Origin: Clostridium pasteurianum DSM 525 = ATCC 6013
Lineage (GTDB): Bacteria; Bacillota; Clostridia; Clostridiales; Clostridiaceae
Length of the DNA: 64,000 nt
Assembly (NCBI RefSeq): GCF_000807255.1
Contig: NZ_CP009268.1
Location: 2,696,384-2,760,383 of the forward strand
Direction of reading: 5' to 3'
Under the pieces are notes generated by a model. It was not told the origin of the DNA and searched no databases. It saw only the letters and a program-made list of their open reading frames with translations. A program made the position numbers and the translations under genes. Position 1 is the first letter of the stretch, and the number at the start of each line of letters is the position of its first letter. This document shows, one piece after another, positions 29,754-38,855 of the stretch.

Positions 29754-29803
29754 GTAGTTTCCTCTCTTCCTTAGTACGTTTTAAACAAAATTTTTCTCTT
29801 TAC

Positions 29804-29838
29804 ATTATAATGATTTAATATAAAGAGAATATGAAGAC
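29804..29838 (-). promoter_or_regulatory. Direct-repeat promoter, site 9 (M23 peptidase)
   Basis: Minus strand: TTCATA, TTCTC, TTTATA, 9 bp, then -10 TATAAT. It has the shared geometry with a consensus -10. Confidence 0.65.
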
Positions 29839-29945
29839 TATATAAAAATTGTATAAACATATATTTAAAAAATTTTAACATCTGTTTTGTTAAAATGTAT
29901 TGCAAATCTTATTTTTAATCGTAAAGCATCTGAGATTTTAACTAA

Positions 29946-30335
29946 TTATCTTCCCATCATGTCCTGATGCATTTGTGTCATATTGCCTTTATCTACGGAT
30001 TTCATCATGTTAGCCATAGACCCGTATCCATTGCTTTGCATTATATCAATCATCTTTTTATAATCAGTATCATTCAAATTATTCATAAACTTATTCATAG
30101 CATCATAATCTCTATTTTGCATAGCCTTTGCTTCATCACTAAAACCATTATCCTGCATTATTTTTATCATATTGTTAAAGCTATCCTTTAACTGAGATCC
30201 TATATTTTGTGCACTCATCATTGGGCTACTGGAATTATCGGAACTTGTGTTATTTCTTCCCTGTGCATATACAACTGAAATAATTCCTACTGCAAGTACA
30301 CCTGATAGTACTAAAACTAAAATTTTATTTTTCAT
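29946..30335 (-). CDS. Secreted methionine-rich protein of unknown function
   Basis: The 129-residue protein has a clear signal peptide (about 1-25). The mature part of about 105 residues holds 16 methionines, several as MM pairs, ending in MTQMHQDMMGR. It repeats a helical unit around MQDNGFSDEAKAM and MQSNGYGSMANMM. Met-rich exported segments often bind Cu(I), so a copper-buffer role is possible. I recognise no named family. It has its own direct-repeat promoter. Confidence 0.6.
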   Translation of the reverse strand: MKNKILVLVLSGVLAVGIISVVYAQGRNNTSSDNSSSPMMSAQNIGSQLKDSFNNMIKIMQDNGFSDEAKAMQNRDYDAMNKFMNNLNDTDYKKMIDIMQSNGYGSMANMMKSVDKGNMTQMHQDMMGR

Positions 30336-30373
30336 TTAATATCACTCCCATAATTATTTTTCTTTATATATTT

Positions 30374-30408
30374 ATTGTACTGTTTAATTATGGAGCTATT
30401 ATGAATCT
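30374..30408 (-). promoter_or_regulatory. Direct-repeat promoter, site 10 (Met-rich protein)
   Basis: Minus strand: TTCATA, ATAGC, TCCATA, 9 bp, then -10 TACAAT. It is closely similar to site 15 in front of the SHOCT gene. Confidence 0.6.
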
Positions 30409-30471
30409 ATACAACATTGGATATATAACAATTAAACTTTCCTAAGTTTAAAATATTCGTAATAACTTATT

Positions 30472-32121
30472 TTACAAAGTTGTATATTTATCATGCAGCC
30501 TCTTACTTAACTCAGAATCAATTCTCACTTCAATAAGCTTAATTCCATCTAAAATTAATGCTTCATTGAAAGCATTTTCAAATGATTTATAGTCAATTGC
30601 TTTATAATATGTTATACCATATAAAGTTTTTATACCTTCAAAGTTTATCTCATGAGGAGTTAAAAATAAATAACTGAAATTTTTTTCTTTACTTTGTGGT
30701 AAATACCTAAATATACCTCCACCATTATTATTTAATAACAAAATAATCAAATTTAAATTATTTGCTTTGCCAATTAATAATCCATTTAAATCATAATAAA
30801 AGGACAAATCACCAGTCAACAATACCGTTGGCTTATTTGATGTAGATATTCCTAATGCGGTGGAAACAATACCATCTATTCCATTTGCCCCTCTGTTGCA
30901 CAATACCTTGATATTTTGATTTCGTGCTTCAAAGAAATAATCTACATCGCGAATTGCCATACTATTTGAAACAACCAATCTGCTTCCAGATGGAAGGAGA
31001 TTTTGCAAACTTTGAATCAATTTTCCTTCGAACAACTTTGCTTCCTCTTTAGTGCTATTTAATTGTTTTCTCATTTCATCTTGATAATTTAGCCATTTTG
31101 ATAAATAAGTTGTGCTGCTATTTTCAATTGAAATAGACTGAGCAAACGCTCTTGGTGATGAAACAATATATTTTTTCGTTGAAAGGGCTGGATTATGGTA
31201 GTAAAATGTTTCAGATACTTGTAGATATAGAGCATCTTTATGCATAGACAAAAATTGTTGAAGGCGTTTTGATACAGCCACTTGCCCGAAGTGAATGATA
31301 AACTCAGGCTTCAATTCTCTTTTAATATCATCACTTTTTAAAAATGCATCATAGCTATCAACAATGATATCTTTTGAATAATTTCTAAAATTGGAAATTG
31401 GATCTGCTAATACAGGTACTTTTAAGCGTTCTCCTAGTTTTATAACTTCTTTATGGTAATTTGAATAGGCATCTCCCCCACAAATAATAATACCATTCTT
31501 ATTCTTAAGAATTGAAGATTCAAAAATAACTTGATTTTCACCTTTTATATATTCAAATTTATTTTCAAATCGTCCTTTAGTGAAATTCAACTCTTCAAAC
31601 TCTGGAATTAAAGGGTCTCTAAGCGGTATATTAATATGAACTACGCCATATTCTTTTGACATGGCATTTGAATATGCCCTTTGCATAACCACACGCACAT
31701 AACGGTACATATTTTCATTTTCCTCGGGTAAATGTAATTCTTCATAATACTTAGTGAAATTATTAAATATTTTATTTTGATCAATTGTCTGTGGCGCCCC
31801 AACATTACGCAATTCAGGCGGACGGTCAGCTGTTAAAATAATTAATGGCACTCCTGAATATTTTGCTTCTACAATTGCAGGTAAATAATTTGCTGCTGCT
31901 GAACCTGAAGTACACACTAATACCACCGGTCTTTCATGCTCCTTTGCAATTCCAAGTGCAAAAAAGGCGGAGGATCGTTCATCAACATTCACAAAATTAT
32001 TAAAGTTATGCTCGCAAAATAAATATGCTAAAGGCGTAGAACGTGATCCAGGACTAATTACAACCTCACGAACACCTAATTCATATAATTCATCAACTAA
32101 AGCTGCAATGTAATTTGTCAT
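30472..32121 (-). CDS. menD: SEPHCHC synthase (ThDP-dependent)
   Basis: The 549-residue enzyme adds a succinyl unit from 2-oxoglutarate to isochorismate. The catalytic region near the N-terminus ([13 protein letters not shown]) and [14 protein letters not shown] are typical. The ThDP motif is seen as [14 protein letters not shown] followed by [10 protein letters not shown]. It lies 29 bases behind menF in a two-gene operon. The length matches the family. Confidence 0.95.
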   Translation of the reverse strand: MTNYIAALVDELYELGVREVVISPGSRSTPLAYLFCEHNFNNFVNVDERSSAFFALGIAKEHERPVVLVCTSGSAAANYLPAIVEAKYSGVPLIILTADRPPELRNVGAPQTIDQNKIFNNFTKYYEELHLPEENENMYRYVRVVMQRAYSNAMSKEYGVVHINIPLRDPLIPEFEELNFTKGRFENKFEYIKGENQVIFESSILKNKNGIIICGGDAYSNYHKEVIKLGERLKVPVLADPISNFRNYSKDIIVDSYDAFLKSDDIKRELKPEFIIHFGQVAVSKRLQQFLSMHKDALYLQVSETFYYHNPALSTKKYIVSSPRAFAQSISIENSSTTYLSKWLNYQDEMRKQLNSTKEEAKLFEGKLIQSLQNLLPSGSRLVVSNSMAIRDVDYFFEARNQNIKVLCNRGANGIDGIVSTALGISTSNKPTVLLTGDLSFYYDLNGLLIGKANNLNLIILLLNNNGGGIFRYLPQSKEKNFSYLFLTPHEINFEGIKTLYGITYYKAIDYKSFENAFNEALILDGIKLIEVRIDSELSKRLHDKYTTL

Positions 32122-32150
32122 TTCTTTCCCCTCTCAACTATCAATAAATC

Positions 32151-33305
32151 TTATTTATCGGATAAACTTTCAATTATAGTTTTCAATTTATTTGTAGTTT
32201 CAATATATTCACTTTTGCAATTTGATTTATCCACTATACCACAGCCGCTGTACGCATAGACTATATTTTTTTCAATCAATGCAGATCGTATCCCCACTAC
32301 AAATATTCCGTCTCCATTTTCATCTATTATTCCTATTGGTGCCGCATACAGACCTCTTTCATGCTTTTCATATCTTTTAATAAGTTCCAATGCTTTATTT
32401 ACGGGATCTCCTCCCAGTGCAGGTGTAGGATGAAGCAACTTTACCCATTGAAGCAGAGTTCTGCTTGTATTTTTCCCATGAATACAAGTTTGTAAATGAT
32501 ATAAATTTTTAAGTTCCAAAATCTTTGTTTCATCCACTGTCAATTCATCTGTAAAATTCCTCATAGAATTAACTATCGAGTCAATGACGATTTGATGTTC
32601 ATGACGATTTTTGATATCAACTAACAATCCTTCCCCTTCACCCTCATCCTCTTTATAACTCCGCAAAACAGTACCAGCTAAGGCATAGCTTAAAATATTA
32701 TTTTTTTCTTTTTGAATTAAAATTTCAGGTGTTGCACCCAGAAAAGTTTTTCCATCTTTACGATATGAAAATATAAAACTATTTGCATTCTGCTTCAAAA
32801 GATTTTGTAAAATACTTTCTGTATTTATTGACCCATTACATTTAATTTTAACCTCTCTTGAAATAACAACTTTATTTAATTCTTTATTCAATATAGCATT
32901 ATGAGCAGCAGAAAATAGCTGCTCCCAAGAATTATAATCATCCATTTCATATCTAAAAGAATGTCTATAAAATTCCACTTTCATATTTTCAATTTCAACA
33001 AAATCTTTCAAATAATAAAGCGTCTGTATACCTTTCTTTTCAATTAAATAATATTCAAATGCAATATTTTCATTTCCAAAGCCTGACCACTTTTCATCTT
33101 TGATGGAATTAAAAAAGGTCATTGATGAAAAAGTATATGGATAGTCCTTTAAACATTCCTCCAAAGACAGGGCTTTTAAACGCTTTGCTCCAAAAATAAA
33201 TTCCTTTTTCAATGGATTATAAAAGAAAAAACTTTCTTCATTTTTAAAATACTTTAAGAAAGTAAGTGGATTATCTAATTTGATTTGTATTTTATGATAT
33301 TTCAA
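32151..33305 (-). CDS. menF: Menaquinone-specific isochorismate synthase
   Basis: The 384-residue chorismate-binding enzyme converts chorismate to isochorismate. Conserved blocks are KVVISREV, FLGATPEILI, ALAGT, HEHQIVIDSI, LHPTPALGGDP and YSGCGIV. I prefer the TTG at 33305 because GAGGTG lies 6 bp in front of it; the GTG at 33314 is part of that ribosome site. The promoter lies only about 40 bases upstream. Confidence 0.93.
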   Translation of the reverse strand: MKYHKIQIKLDNPLTFLKYFKNEESFFFYNPLKKEFIFGAKRLKALSLEECLKDYPYTFSSMTFFNSIKDEKWSGFGNENIAFEYYLIEKKGIQTLYYLKDFVEIENMKVEFYRHSFRYEMDDYNSWEQLFSAAHNAILNKELNKVVISREVKIKCNGSINTESILQNLLKQNANSFIFSYRKDGKTFLGATPEILIQKEKNNILSYALAGTVLRSYKEDEGEGEGLLVDIKNRHEHQIVIDSIVNSMRNFTDELTVDETKILELKNLYHLQTCIHGKNTSRTLLQWVKLLHPTPALGGDPVNKALELIKRYEKHERGLYAAPIGIIDENGDGIFVVGIRSALIEKNIVYAYSGCGIVDKSNCKSEYIETTNKLKTIIESLSDK

Positions 33306-33351
33306 GCTATACACCTCAGTACAAATAAATCTTTAGTTATTTTATTGATTT

Positions 33352-33386
33352 ATTATAATATAACACCATGTAGATTTTATGAAGAT
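33352..33386 (-). promoter_or_regulatory. Direct-repeat promoter, site 11 (menFD)
   Basis: Minus strand: TTCATA, AAATC, TACATG, 9 bp, then -10 TATAAT. Confidence 0.6.
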
Positions 33387-33441
33387 AATTGTGAAACTAA
33401 TCACTTAACTTTTTCTTTTAATAAAATGCTTTAAAACAATA

Positions 33442-34131
33442 TTATATATCCCTTTTGCCACCAAATTTATACCCCACTTTAACAACAGTGATTATATATT
33501 GAGGTGTTTTACTGTTATCCTCTATTTTTTTTCTTAGATTTTTAATATGGACATCTACAGTTCTGTCATATCCTTCAAAATCGATACCATATACATTTTG
33601 AATAAGCTGTTCTCGTGATAGAACTTTACCCTCATTTAAAGCAAGTGTATATAAAATATCAAATTCATTTGGAGTCAAAATTATATCTTCTCCTTTTAAT
33701 AGCACACTTCTCTTTTCTTTATCAATCTTAAGTTTTCCATTATCATAGGAAAGCATTGTTGTTTTATTTGAATCTACCCTTCTAAACAAAGCATTTACCC
33801 TTGCGGTAAGTTCTCTTGGACTTAATGGTTTAGTAAGGTATTCATCAGCTCCAATATTAAGTCCTTGGATTTTGTCACTTAATTCCACTTTTGCAGTAAG
33901 CATGAATATATGCACATCGGATGTTTTTCTTATAAACTTACAAACCTCTTCCCCATCAATATCTGGAAGCATCAAATCCAATATAATCAGCTGAAAATCC
34001 ATTTTATTGAATAGATTAAGTCCGTCATATCCTTTAATTGCACAATATACTTTATATCCTTCTCTTTCAAGATAGGCTTTAATTACCTCTGATACTTTTG
34101 CTTCATCCTCAATTATTAAAATATTATTCAT
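33442..34131 (-). CDS. OmpR/PhoB-family response regulator (system 1)
   Basis: The 229-residue regulator has a receiver domain with acidic residues near 8-10, phospho-acceptor Asp52 (LIILDLMLPD), the Thr in MLTAK and the Lys in LTKPLS. The winged-helix output domain ends YIITVVKVGYKFG. The ATG at 34131 follows AAGGAG; the 16 codons upstream in frame lack a ribosome site. It lies behind its kinase, and the promoter of this pair carries the direct repeat, so it is a leading candidate for the protein that binds all 15 sites. Confidence 0.9.
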   Translation of the reverse strand: MNNILIIEDEAKVSEVIKAYLEREGYKVYCAIKGYDGLNLFNKMDFQLIILDLMLPDIDGEEVCKFIRKTSDVHIFMLTAKVELSDKIQGLNIGADEYLTKPLSPRELTARVNALFRRVDSNKTTMLSYDNGKLKIDKEKRSVLLKGEDIILTPNEFDILYTLALNEGKVLSREQLIQNVYGIDFEGYDRTVDVHIKNLRKKIEDNSKTPQYIITVVKVGYKFGGKRDI

Positions 34132-34267
34132 TCTTATTCTCCTTATTTTATAAATATATAGATCATTACTAATTATCAAGATTATAAGTAAACTTTTTAT
34201 CCGCTTTTTAAATATTCATTAAAGAAGCGAAATCTTTGATAATTATTCCCATTATTTTAATCACATA

Positions 34268-35644
34268 TTAAGACATTTTCTTATTGAAATATAATGTAAA
34301 TGATGTCCCTATACCAACGACACTTTCAACATTAATGGTTGCAGAGTGAAGAGTAAGTATTCTTTTTACAATAGTTAATCCTATACCGCTCCCTTCTATT
34401 TCATGTCGACTCTTATCTCCTCTATATAATCTTTCAAAAATATAAGGCAAATCTTCCCTTTTTATACCCATACCATCATCTTTAACTTTAACTATAACCT
34501 TATCCTTATTTGCATCTATATTAACCCACACATTTCCTCCAGCCTGAGTAAATTTAATGGCATTGCTTAACAAATTTATAAAAACCTGTTTAATTTTATC
34601 TTCATCTCCTATTATTTGAAAATCCTTATCCTTATCAATATTTAAATTAAATTTAATATTTTTATTTTCAAAGTCAATATAGAACTCATTACTTACAGAA
34701 GATACGAGTTCATCTAAAAATATAGTAGTTGTATTAAGAGTTAATTTTTCTTCTTCGAATTCTTTTAAAAGATTTAAATTATTTAATAATTTTCCAAACC
34801 TTATAACCTCATCATTTAGATAATTTAAACGCTCCTCATTTACAGGAAATATTCCGTCAATCATAGCTTCTAAATTATTTTGAAGAATATTTAGTGGAGT
34901 TCTTATTTCATGAGAAATATCTGAAACTAATCTTTTTCTAAGCTGATCCTGTTCTTTCAATCTCTTACCTAATGTATTTATGCTTTCAGTGAGATTATTC
35001 AGTTCTTTTATATTACTTTTTATATTGGAAACAGAATCATAATTTCCATTAGAAAGTTTAACTGAAGTATCTGATACTGCTTTAATAGGTGCAGAAAATT
35101 GTTTCGATATGATTATACTGATTATAACAGCTATAAAAATTGTTATTAAAACACTAATAATAATACTTCTATTTATTGATATTTTAAAATTTATATCCTG
35201 CTGAGATAACAAAATTGGAGAATACTGACCAATTTCTACATATCCTACAATTTTTCCATCTGTCTTAATTTCAAAGAAATTTGATGTATAGACTCCATTA
35301 TTATTTCCAGCCCTCTGCATCATTAAGTGATATCTTTCTCTTATGTCATTTGGATTCATACCCCAAATTACATTTTTATTATCATCTAAGAGAGTTAAAC
35401 AATAGTTGCTCATATAAGCTTCATGCATCATTTCTTCTCCAGAATTTACAGTCCATTTTTTATCCCTTTTATATATTTGTTGAAAATAATCGACAATTCT
35501 TTGATTTCTTTGATTTTGAGTGTTCATCATATATTTATTAAATGTGCTGTTAAGTGCCCAGTTAACAAATAGTGCTGATAAAATTACAGCAATAATTGAA
35601 CAAAAAATTATTATTATACCTAGTCTTCTCCTAATACTCTGCAA
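34268..35644 (-). CDS. Sensor histidine kinase (system 1)
   Basis: The 458-residue kinase has two membrane helices (about 8-28 and 160-185) around an extracellular sensor of about 130 residues, then HAMP, the H-box DISHEIRTPL, and the N, G1 and G2 boxes (NLLSNAIKFT, DDGMGI, GSGIGL). The sensor has Met/His-rich stretches (GEEMMHEAYM, RYHLMMQRAG), which hint at metal or redox sensing. Translation most likely begins at a TTG (35644), 8 bp after GGAGG, not at the upstream codon that overlaps that site. Confidence 0.88.
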   Translation of the reverse strand: MQSIRRRLGIIIIFCSIIAVILSALFVNWALNSTFNKYMMNTQNQRNQRIVDYFQQIYKRDKKWTVNSGEEMMHEAYMSNYCLTLLDDNKNVIWGMNPNDIRERYHLMMQRAGNNNGVYTSNFFEIKTDGKIVGYVEIGQYSPILLSQQDINFKISINRSIIISVLITIFIAVIISIIISKQFSAPIKAVSDTSVKLSNGNYDSVSNIKSNIKELNNLTESINTLGKRLKEQDQLRKRLVSDISHEIRTPLNILQNNLEAMIDGIFPVNEERLNYLNDEVIRFGKLLNNLNLLKEFEEEKLTLNTTTIFLDELVSSVSNEFYIDFENKNIKFNLNIDKDKDFQIIGDEDKIKQVFINLLSNAIKFTQAGGNVWVNIDANKDKVIVKVKDDGMGIKREDLPYIFERLYRGDKSRHEIEGSGIGLTIVKRILTLHSATINVESVVGIGTSFTLYFNKKMS

Positions 35645-35764
35645 AAATATTACCTCCAAATTTATATATAAACTTATACATCACAGTTAGTTTCATATAT
35701 TTGTAATTTTATAATAAATAGAATTTAAAACTATATTTCTTATTAATGTATATATTTCTAAATT

Positions 35765-35799
35765 ATTTTATCAGATTAATATGTTAATCTTATGAAGAT
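35765..35799 (-). promoter_or_regulatory. Direct-repeat promoter, site 12 (two-component system 1)
   Basis: Minus strand: TTCATA, AGATT, AACATA, 9 bp, then -10 TAAAAT. This would give autoregulation. It is divergent from site 13. Confidence 0.55.
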
Positions 35800-35862
35800 T
35801 ACAATTATAAGGAGAAAAAAATTTTAATTAACACTATATGCTTACCTTCTAAATTTATTTTT

Positions 35863-35897
35863 ATCTTCATAATATCTTCATATAAAATTTATATACT
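35863..35897 (+). promoter_or_regulatory. Direct-repeat promoter, site 13 (doxX operon)
   Basis: Plus strand: TTCATA, ATATC, TTCATA, 9 bp, then -10 TATACT. This is the only site with two identical TTCATA repeats. Confidence 0.7.
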
Positions 35898-35977
35898 TAG
35901 GCCATTCGCTTCAATATATATACTAACAAATTATATAAGGAAGAAACATACTACTCACTTATTTATTGTGTCCATAA

Positions 35978-36005
35978 CTCAGGTATTGCATATGAAATAT
36001 CTGAG
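35978..36005 (+). promoter_or_regulatory. Palindrome in the doxX leader
   Basis: CTCAGGTATT and AATATCTGAG form a 10-bp inverted repeat with one mismatch around 8 bases, about 75 bases after the predicted transcription start. It could be a second operator or a leader hairpin. Confidence 0.4.
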
Positions 36006-36090
36006 ATTATGTTGTTATATATTAGACTTTTATAAATTTATTATAAAAAATGTCTGGCATTTAAAAATATAAATTGGAGGAAATAAAACT

Positions 36091-36585
36091 ATGAAAATAT
36101 TTCGTGACAAAAGATTTAGTATAATTTGGACAGTTCTGCGTATTTGGCTTGGATATCAGTGGCTAACTGCAGGAATAGAAAAAATTACCGGGCAAGGTTG
36201 GATTGGAAGTAAAGCTGGTGTATCCATAACAGGCTTTCTAAAGGGTGCGCTTGCAAAAGCCACAGGAGAGCATCCATTAGTACAATGGTGGTATGCAAGT
36301 TTTATTAAAAGCTTCGCCCTGCCTAATGCTAAAATTTTTAGTTATTTAGTTGCATTTGGAGAAATATTAGTTGGTATTTCTTTAATTCTTGGAGCTTTAA
36401 CTATTGTTGGTCTTATTGCAGGAGCTTTCATGAATTTAAACTATATGTTAGCAGGTACAACTAGTACAAATCCTATTTTATATACTGCAGCTATTTTACT
36501 TATGGTTGCTGGTACCAATGCATATATTTTAGGACTTGATAGATTTATTTTACCTAAGATATTTAATAAAAAAATCACCAGTTAA
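36091..36585 (+). CDS. DoxX-family quinone-linked membrane protein
   Basis: The 164-residue protein has about four membrane helices. It is the DoxX/DoxD type (WLGYQWLTAGIEKI at the start, FGEILVGISLILG and MNLNYMLAGT later), some of which form thiosulfate:quinone oxidoreductase. TTGGAGGA precedes the ATG. It is the first gene of a three-gene operon with a YtkA-like protein and a membrane polyferredoxin. Quinone linkage is suggested by the family and by the men/nuo genes around it; the substrate is unknown. Confidence 0.8.
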   Translation: MKIFRDKRFSIIWTVLRIWLGYQWLTAGIEKITGQGWIGSKAGVSITGFLKGALAKATGEHPLVQWWYASFIKSFALPNAKIFSYLVAFGEILVGISLILGALTIVGLIAGAFMNLNYMLAGTTSTNPILYTAAILLMVAGTNAYILGLDRFILPKIFNKKITS

Positions 36586-36625
36586 TGTTTTAATGAAATT
36601 TATTTAATAGGAGGAATTTTACGAT

Positions 36626-37162
36626 ATGAAAAAAAAATTAATCAAAAATGTAGTGTTAGGTTTACTTTTCGTACTTGCATTATCCACAACAGCACTGGCG
36701 GATAGCGACGGAACTAAAATCGAGAAAAATGTAGATGGAATAAAAGCAGACTTAATTTTAAGCAGTGATACATTGAAAACTGGCGATAATGAATTAACAA
36801 TTAAACTTTATGATACAAAGGGACAACCAATAGAAAATGCAAATGTTAAAGTAACTGCTGATATGCCAGGTAATAATATGGATGACATGAAGATGAATAA
36901 TTCTAAGCCTGAAGCTATTGACTTTAAACCAGGTCATGAAAAGGGAGAATATACTGGAACCGTAAATTTCTCTGATAAAGGTAATTGGACAATTAAAACA
37001 GATTTTACAGCAGCAAATCAGGAAAAAATGGCTGATTTTGATGTAAAAGTGTCTAGTTCTGGTCCCAATTGGTTTGTAATAGGTGGTTTCCTAGGTTTAG
37101 TTGCTTTAATCATTATTATCGCTGCAGTATCTAAAAGTAAGAAGAAAGCTTCAGCAGCCTAG
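36626..37162 (+). CDS. Membrane-anchored YtkA/FixH-like domain protein
   Basis: The 178-residue protein has a signal peptide (1-25), an immunoglobulin-like YtkA domain (about 30-145; GDNELTIKLYDTKGQPIENA, then GEYTGTVNFSDKGNWTI) and a C-terminal membrane anchor (about 148-170) with a Lys-rich tail. A Met/Asp loop (MPGNNMDDMKM) sits where copper ligands occur in related domains. FixH/CcoH proteins take part in maturation of copper oxidases together with the CcoG polyferredoxin, whose counterpart follows here. Role inferred. Confidence 0.72.
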   Translation: MKKKLIKNVVLGLLFVLALSTTALADSDGTKIEKNVDGIKADLILSSDTLKTGDNELTIKLYDTKGQPIENANVKVTADMPGNNMDDMKMNNSKPEAIDFKPGHEKGEYTGTVNFSDKGNWTIKTDFTAANQEKMADFDVKVSSSGPNWFVIGGFLGLVALIIIIAAVSKSKKKASAA

Positions 37163-37182
37163 AAAGCGAGGTAATAATTCTT

Positions 37183-38574
37183 ATGGAAGAAAAAGAAAAA
37201 ACAAAATATGAGGATAAAAAAGATTCTAATTCCTCGTCCAATGTAAATTTACTTAAAAATAAAATGTTTAAAAAATTTATGCAAAGCAGATGGTATCCTG
37301 GTATATTTCAGTGGCCAGTTTTAATAGTTTTTGCTTTTATTGTCTATGAATTATTAGTTGGCCCATCTGTTGCTCACGACAACTTTGGTACAGCTGGTAC
37401 ATGGGTGCTCTGGTGGCCTTTACTTCCAATCATGTTATTTCTCCTTGGAAGATTTTGGTGTGCTATATGTCCCTTTGGACTTATAAATGATCTTGTACAA
37501 AAGTTTGTTGGCAATAATCGTCCAGTTCCTAAATTCTTGAGAAAATATGGAATATGGATTATAGATGCAATGTTTATAATGATAACCTGGAGCGACCATG
37601 TTTGGGGAGTTGTTGAATCCCCTCGTGGTTCAGCAGTTGTACTACTGATTATTACCGCTGGAGTTATTTTTTCAGGTGCGTTCTTTGAACGCAGAACCTG
37701 GTGTAGATATCTATGCTTCCTTGGCGGTGTATCTAGCAACTATACAAGAGTTGGTATGATGGAACTAAGAGCAACTCCTGAAAAATGTGCTAAATGTAAG
37801 GTACTTGCCTGCTATAAAGGTAGTGAAAAAGCTGATGGATGTCCAATGTTTGAGTTCCCAAGAGCTATGGAAACCAATGCAGAATGTAATTTTTGTGGTA
37901 ATTGTGTAAAAAATTGTCCTAATGATTCCATTAAAATGTATCCACGCGTACCTACTAAAGAATTATGGTCTATTCGTAAGCCAAAGCTTCCGGAATCATT
38001 CCTTGCTGTTGTAATTATGGGTATTGTATTTGTTCAAAATATCACTATGCTGGCTATATGGAAAGATATATTAAGCTGGCTTGAACGCACAACTGGAACT
38101 ACAAGCTACTATGTAACTTTCACTGTAACTTTTATTATTGCAATGCTAATTCCTATTATTCTACTTTCTGTAACAGGATTGATTGCAAAGAAATTTAATG
38201 GAGACTCAGTTAGACAAAATTTTGCCAGATTTGGATATGCTATTATACCATTAGATTTAGCAGCTCATATAGCTCATAACTTATTTCATTTACTAGCAGA
38301 AGGTAAATCTGTAATTTTCACCTTTGTAGAACTTTTCGGGGTAAACATGCATGGATCAACAGCTCTATTAGATAATGAAACTATACAAGCCCTTCAATAT
38401 ATATTAATTGTTATTGGAGCTTTAGGTTCAATATATACTGTATATAAGATTTCAAAGCATACTTATGGAAACAAAAATTCCATAAAAACCACAGTTGTTT
38501 ATACAATATTATTAGTATTTTTAGCAGTTGTAAATCTTATATTATTTGCTCTTCCAATGGAAATGCGTATGTAA
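37183..38574 (+). CDS. Membrane polyferredoxin (NapH/NosR/CcoG-like)
   Basis: The 463-residue protein has several membrane helices. Two membrane-side Cys motifs, GRFWCAICPFG and WCRYLCFLGG, are followed by a cytoplasmic two-cluster ferredoxin-like domain (CAKCKVLACYKG with CP, then CNFCGNCVKNCP) at about residues 200-250. Paired His residues (HIAHNLFH) in a C-terminal helix could hold heme. Such proteins pass electrons between quinol and a periplasmic-side acceptor, or reduce Cu(II) in CcoG. It ends the doxX operon. The acceptor is unknown. Confidence 0.8.
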   Translation: MEEKEKTKYEDKKDSNSSSNVNLLKNKMFKKFMQSRWYPGIFQWPVLIVFAFIVYELLVGPSVAHDNFGTAGTWVLWWPLLPIMLFLLGRFWCAICPFGLINDLVQKFVGNNRPVPKFLRKYGIWIIDAMFIMITWSDHVWGVVESPRGSAVVLLIITAGVIFSGAFFERRTWCRYLCFLGGVSSNYTRVGMMELRATPEKCAKCKVLACYKGSEKADGCPMFEFPRAMETNAECNFCGNCVKNCPNDSIKMYPRVPTKELWSIRKPKLPESFLAVVIMGIVFVQNITMLAIWKDILSWLERTTGTTSYYVTFTVTFIIAMLIPIILLSVTGLIAKKFNGDSVRQNFARFGYAIIPLDLAAHIAHNLFHLLAEGKSVIFTFVELFGVNMHGSTALLDNETIQALQYILIVIGALGSIYTVYKISKHTYGNKNSIKTTVVYTILLVFLAVVNLILFALPMEMRM

Positions 38575-38608
38575 TTTAAGCTGTTAAAATCTAAATATTA
38601 AAACTTTA

Positions 38609-38698
38609 AGACCATATCTCTCATCAAAATCTAAGGACTCATACATTGTGTTTTAAAATATAGCCCCTAGTTATTAGATAAGAATGATAGTATGGTCT
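38609..38698 (+). ncRNA. Possible structured RNA behind the polyferredoxin gene
   Basis: AGACCATA (38609-38616) pairs with TATGGTCT (38691-38698). Nested helices TCAT/ATGA and ATCTAA/TTAGAT line up inside. CTCTTT follows. It could be a long terminator or a leader for the CPBP gene. Confidence 0.3.
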
Positions 38699-38744
38699 CT
38701 CTTTATAAAATATTCATTTCCTTTAAGTAGCTATTATCTAAATG

Positions 38745-38787
38745 TATTTATTAAATAAACAATTTTAATTGCAACTTTATACAATTT
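38745..38787. repeat. Short dispersed repeat, copy 1
   Basis: About 43 bases, from TATTTATTAAAT through AATTGCAACTT to AATTT, recur with few changes at 40559-40603. This copy is upstream of the CPBP gene. Confidence 0.45.
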
Positions 38788-38855
38788 CACATAACAAATA
38801 TAATTTTGCTTAAATTAGCTAATATGAATTTTTACCCTTCAAAGGAGTTGTTTTT

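Noticed and set aside
37374-37739. A 121-codon minus-strand open frame inside the polyferredoxin gene
   Set aside because: It lies fully inside a well-supported plus-strand gene, has no ribosome site and shows no domain. It is a shadow frame.
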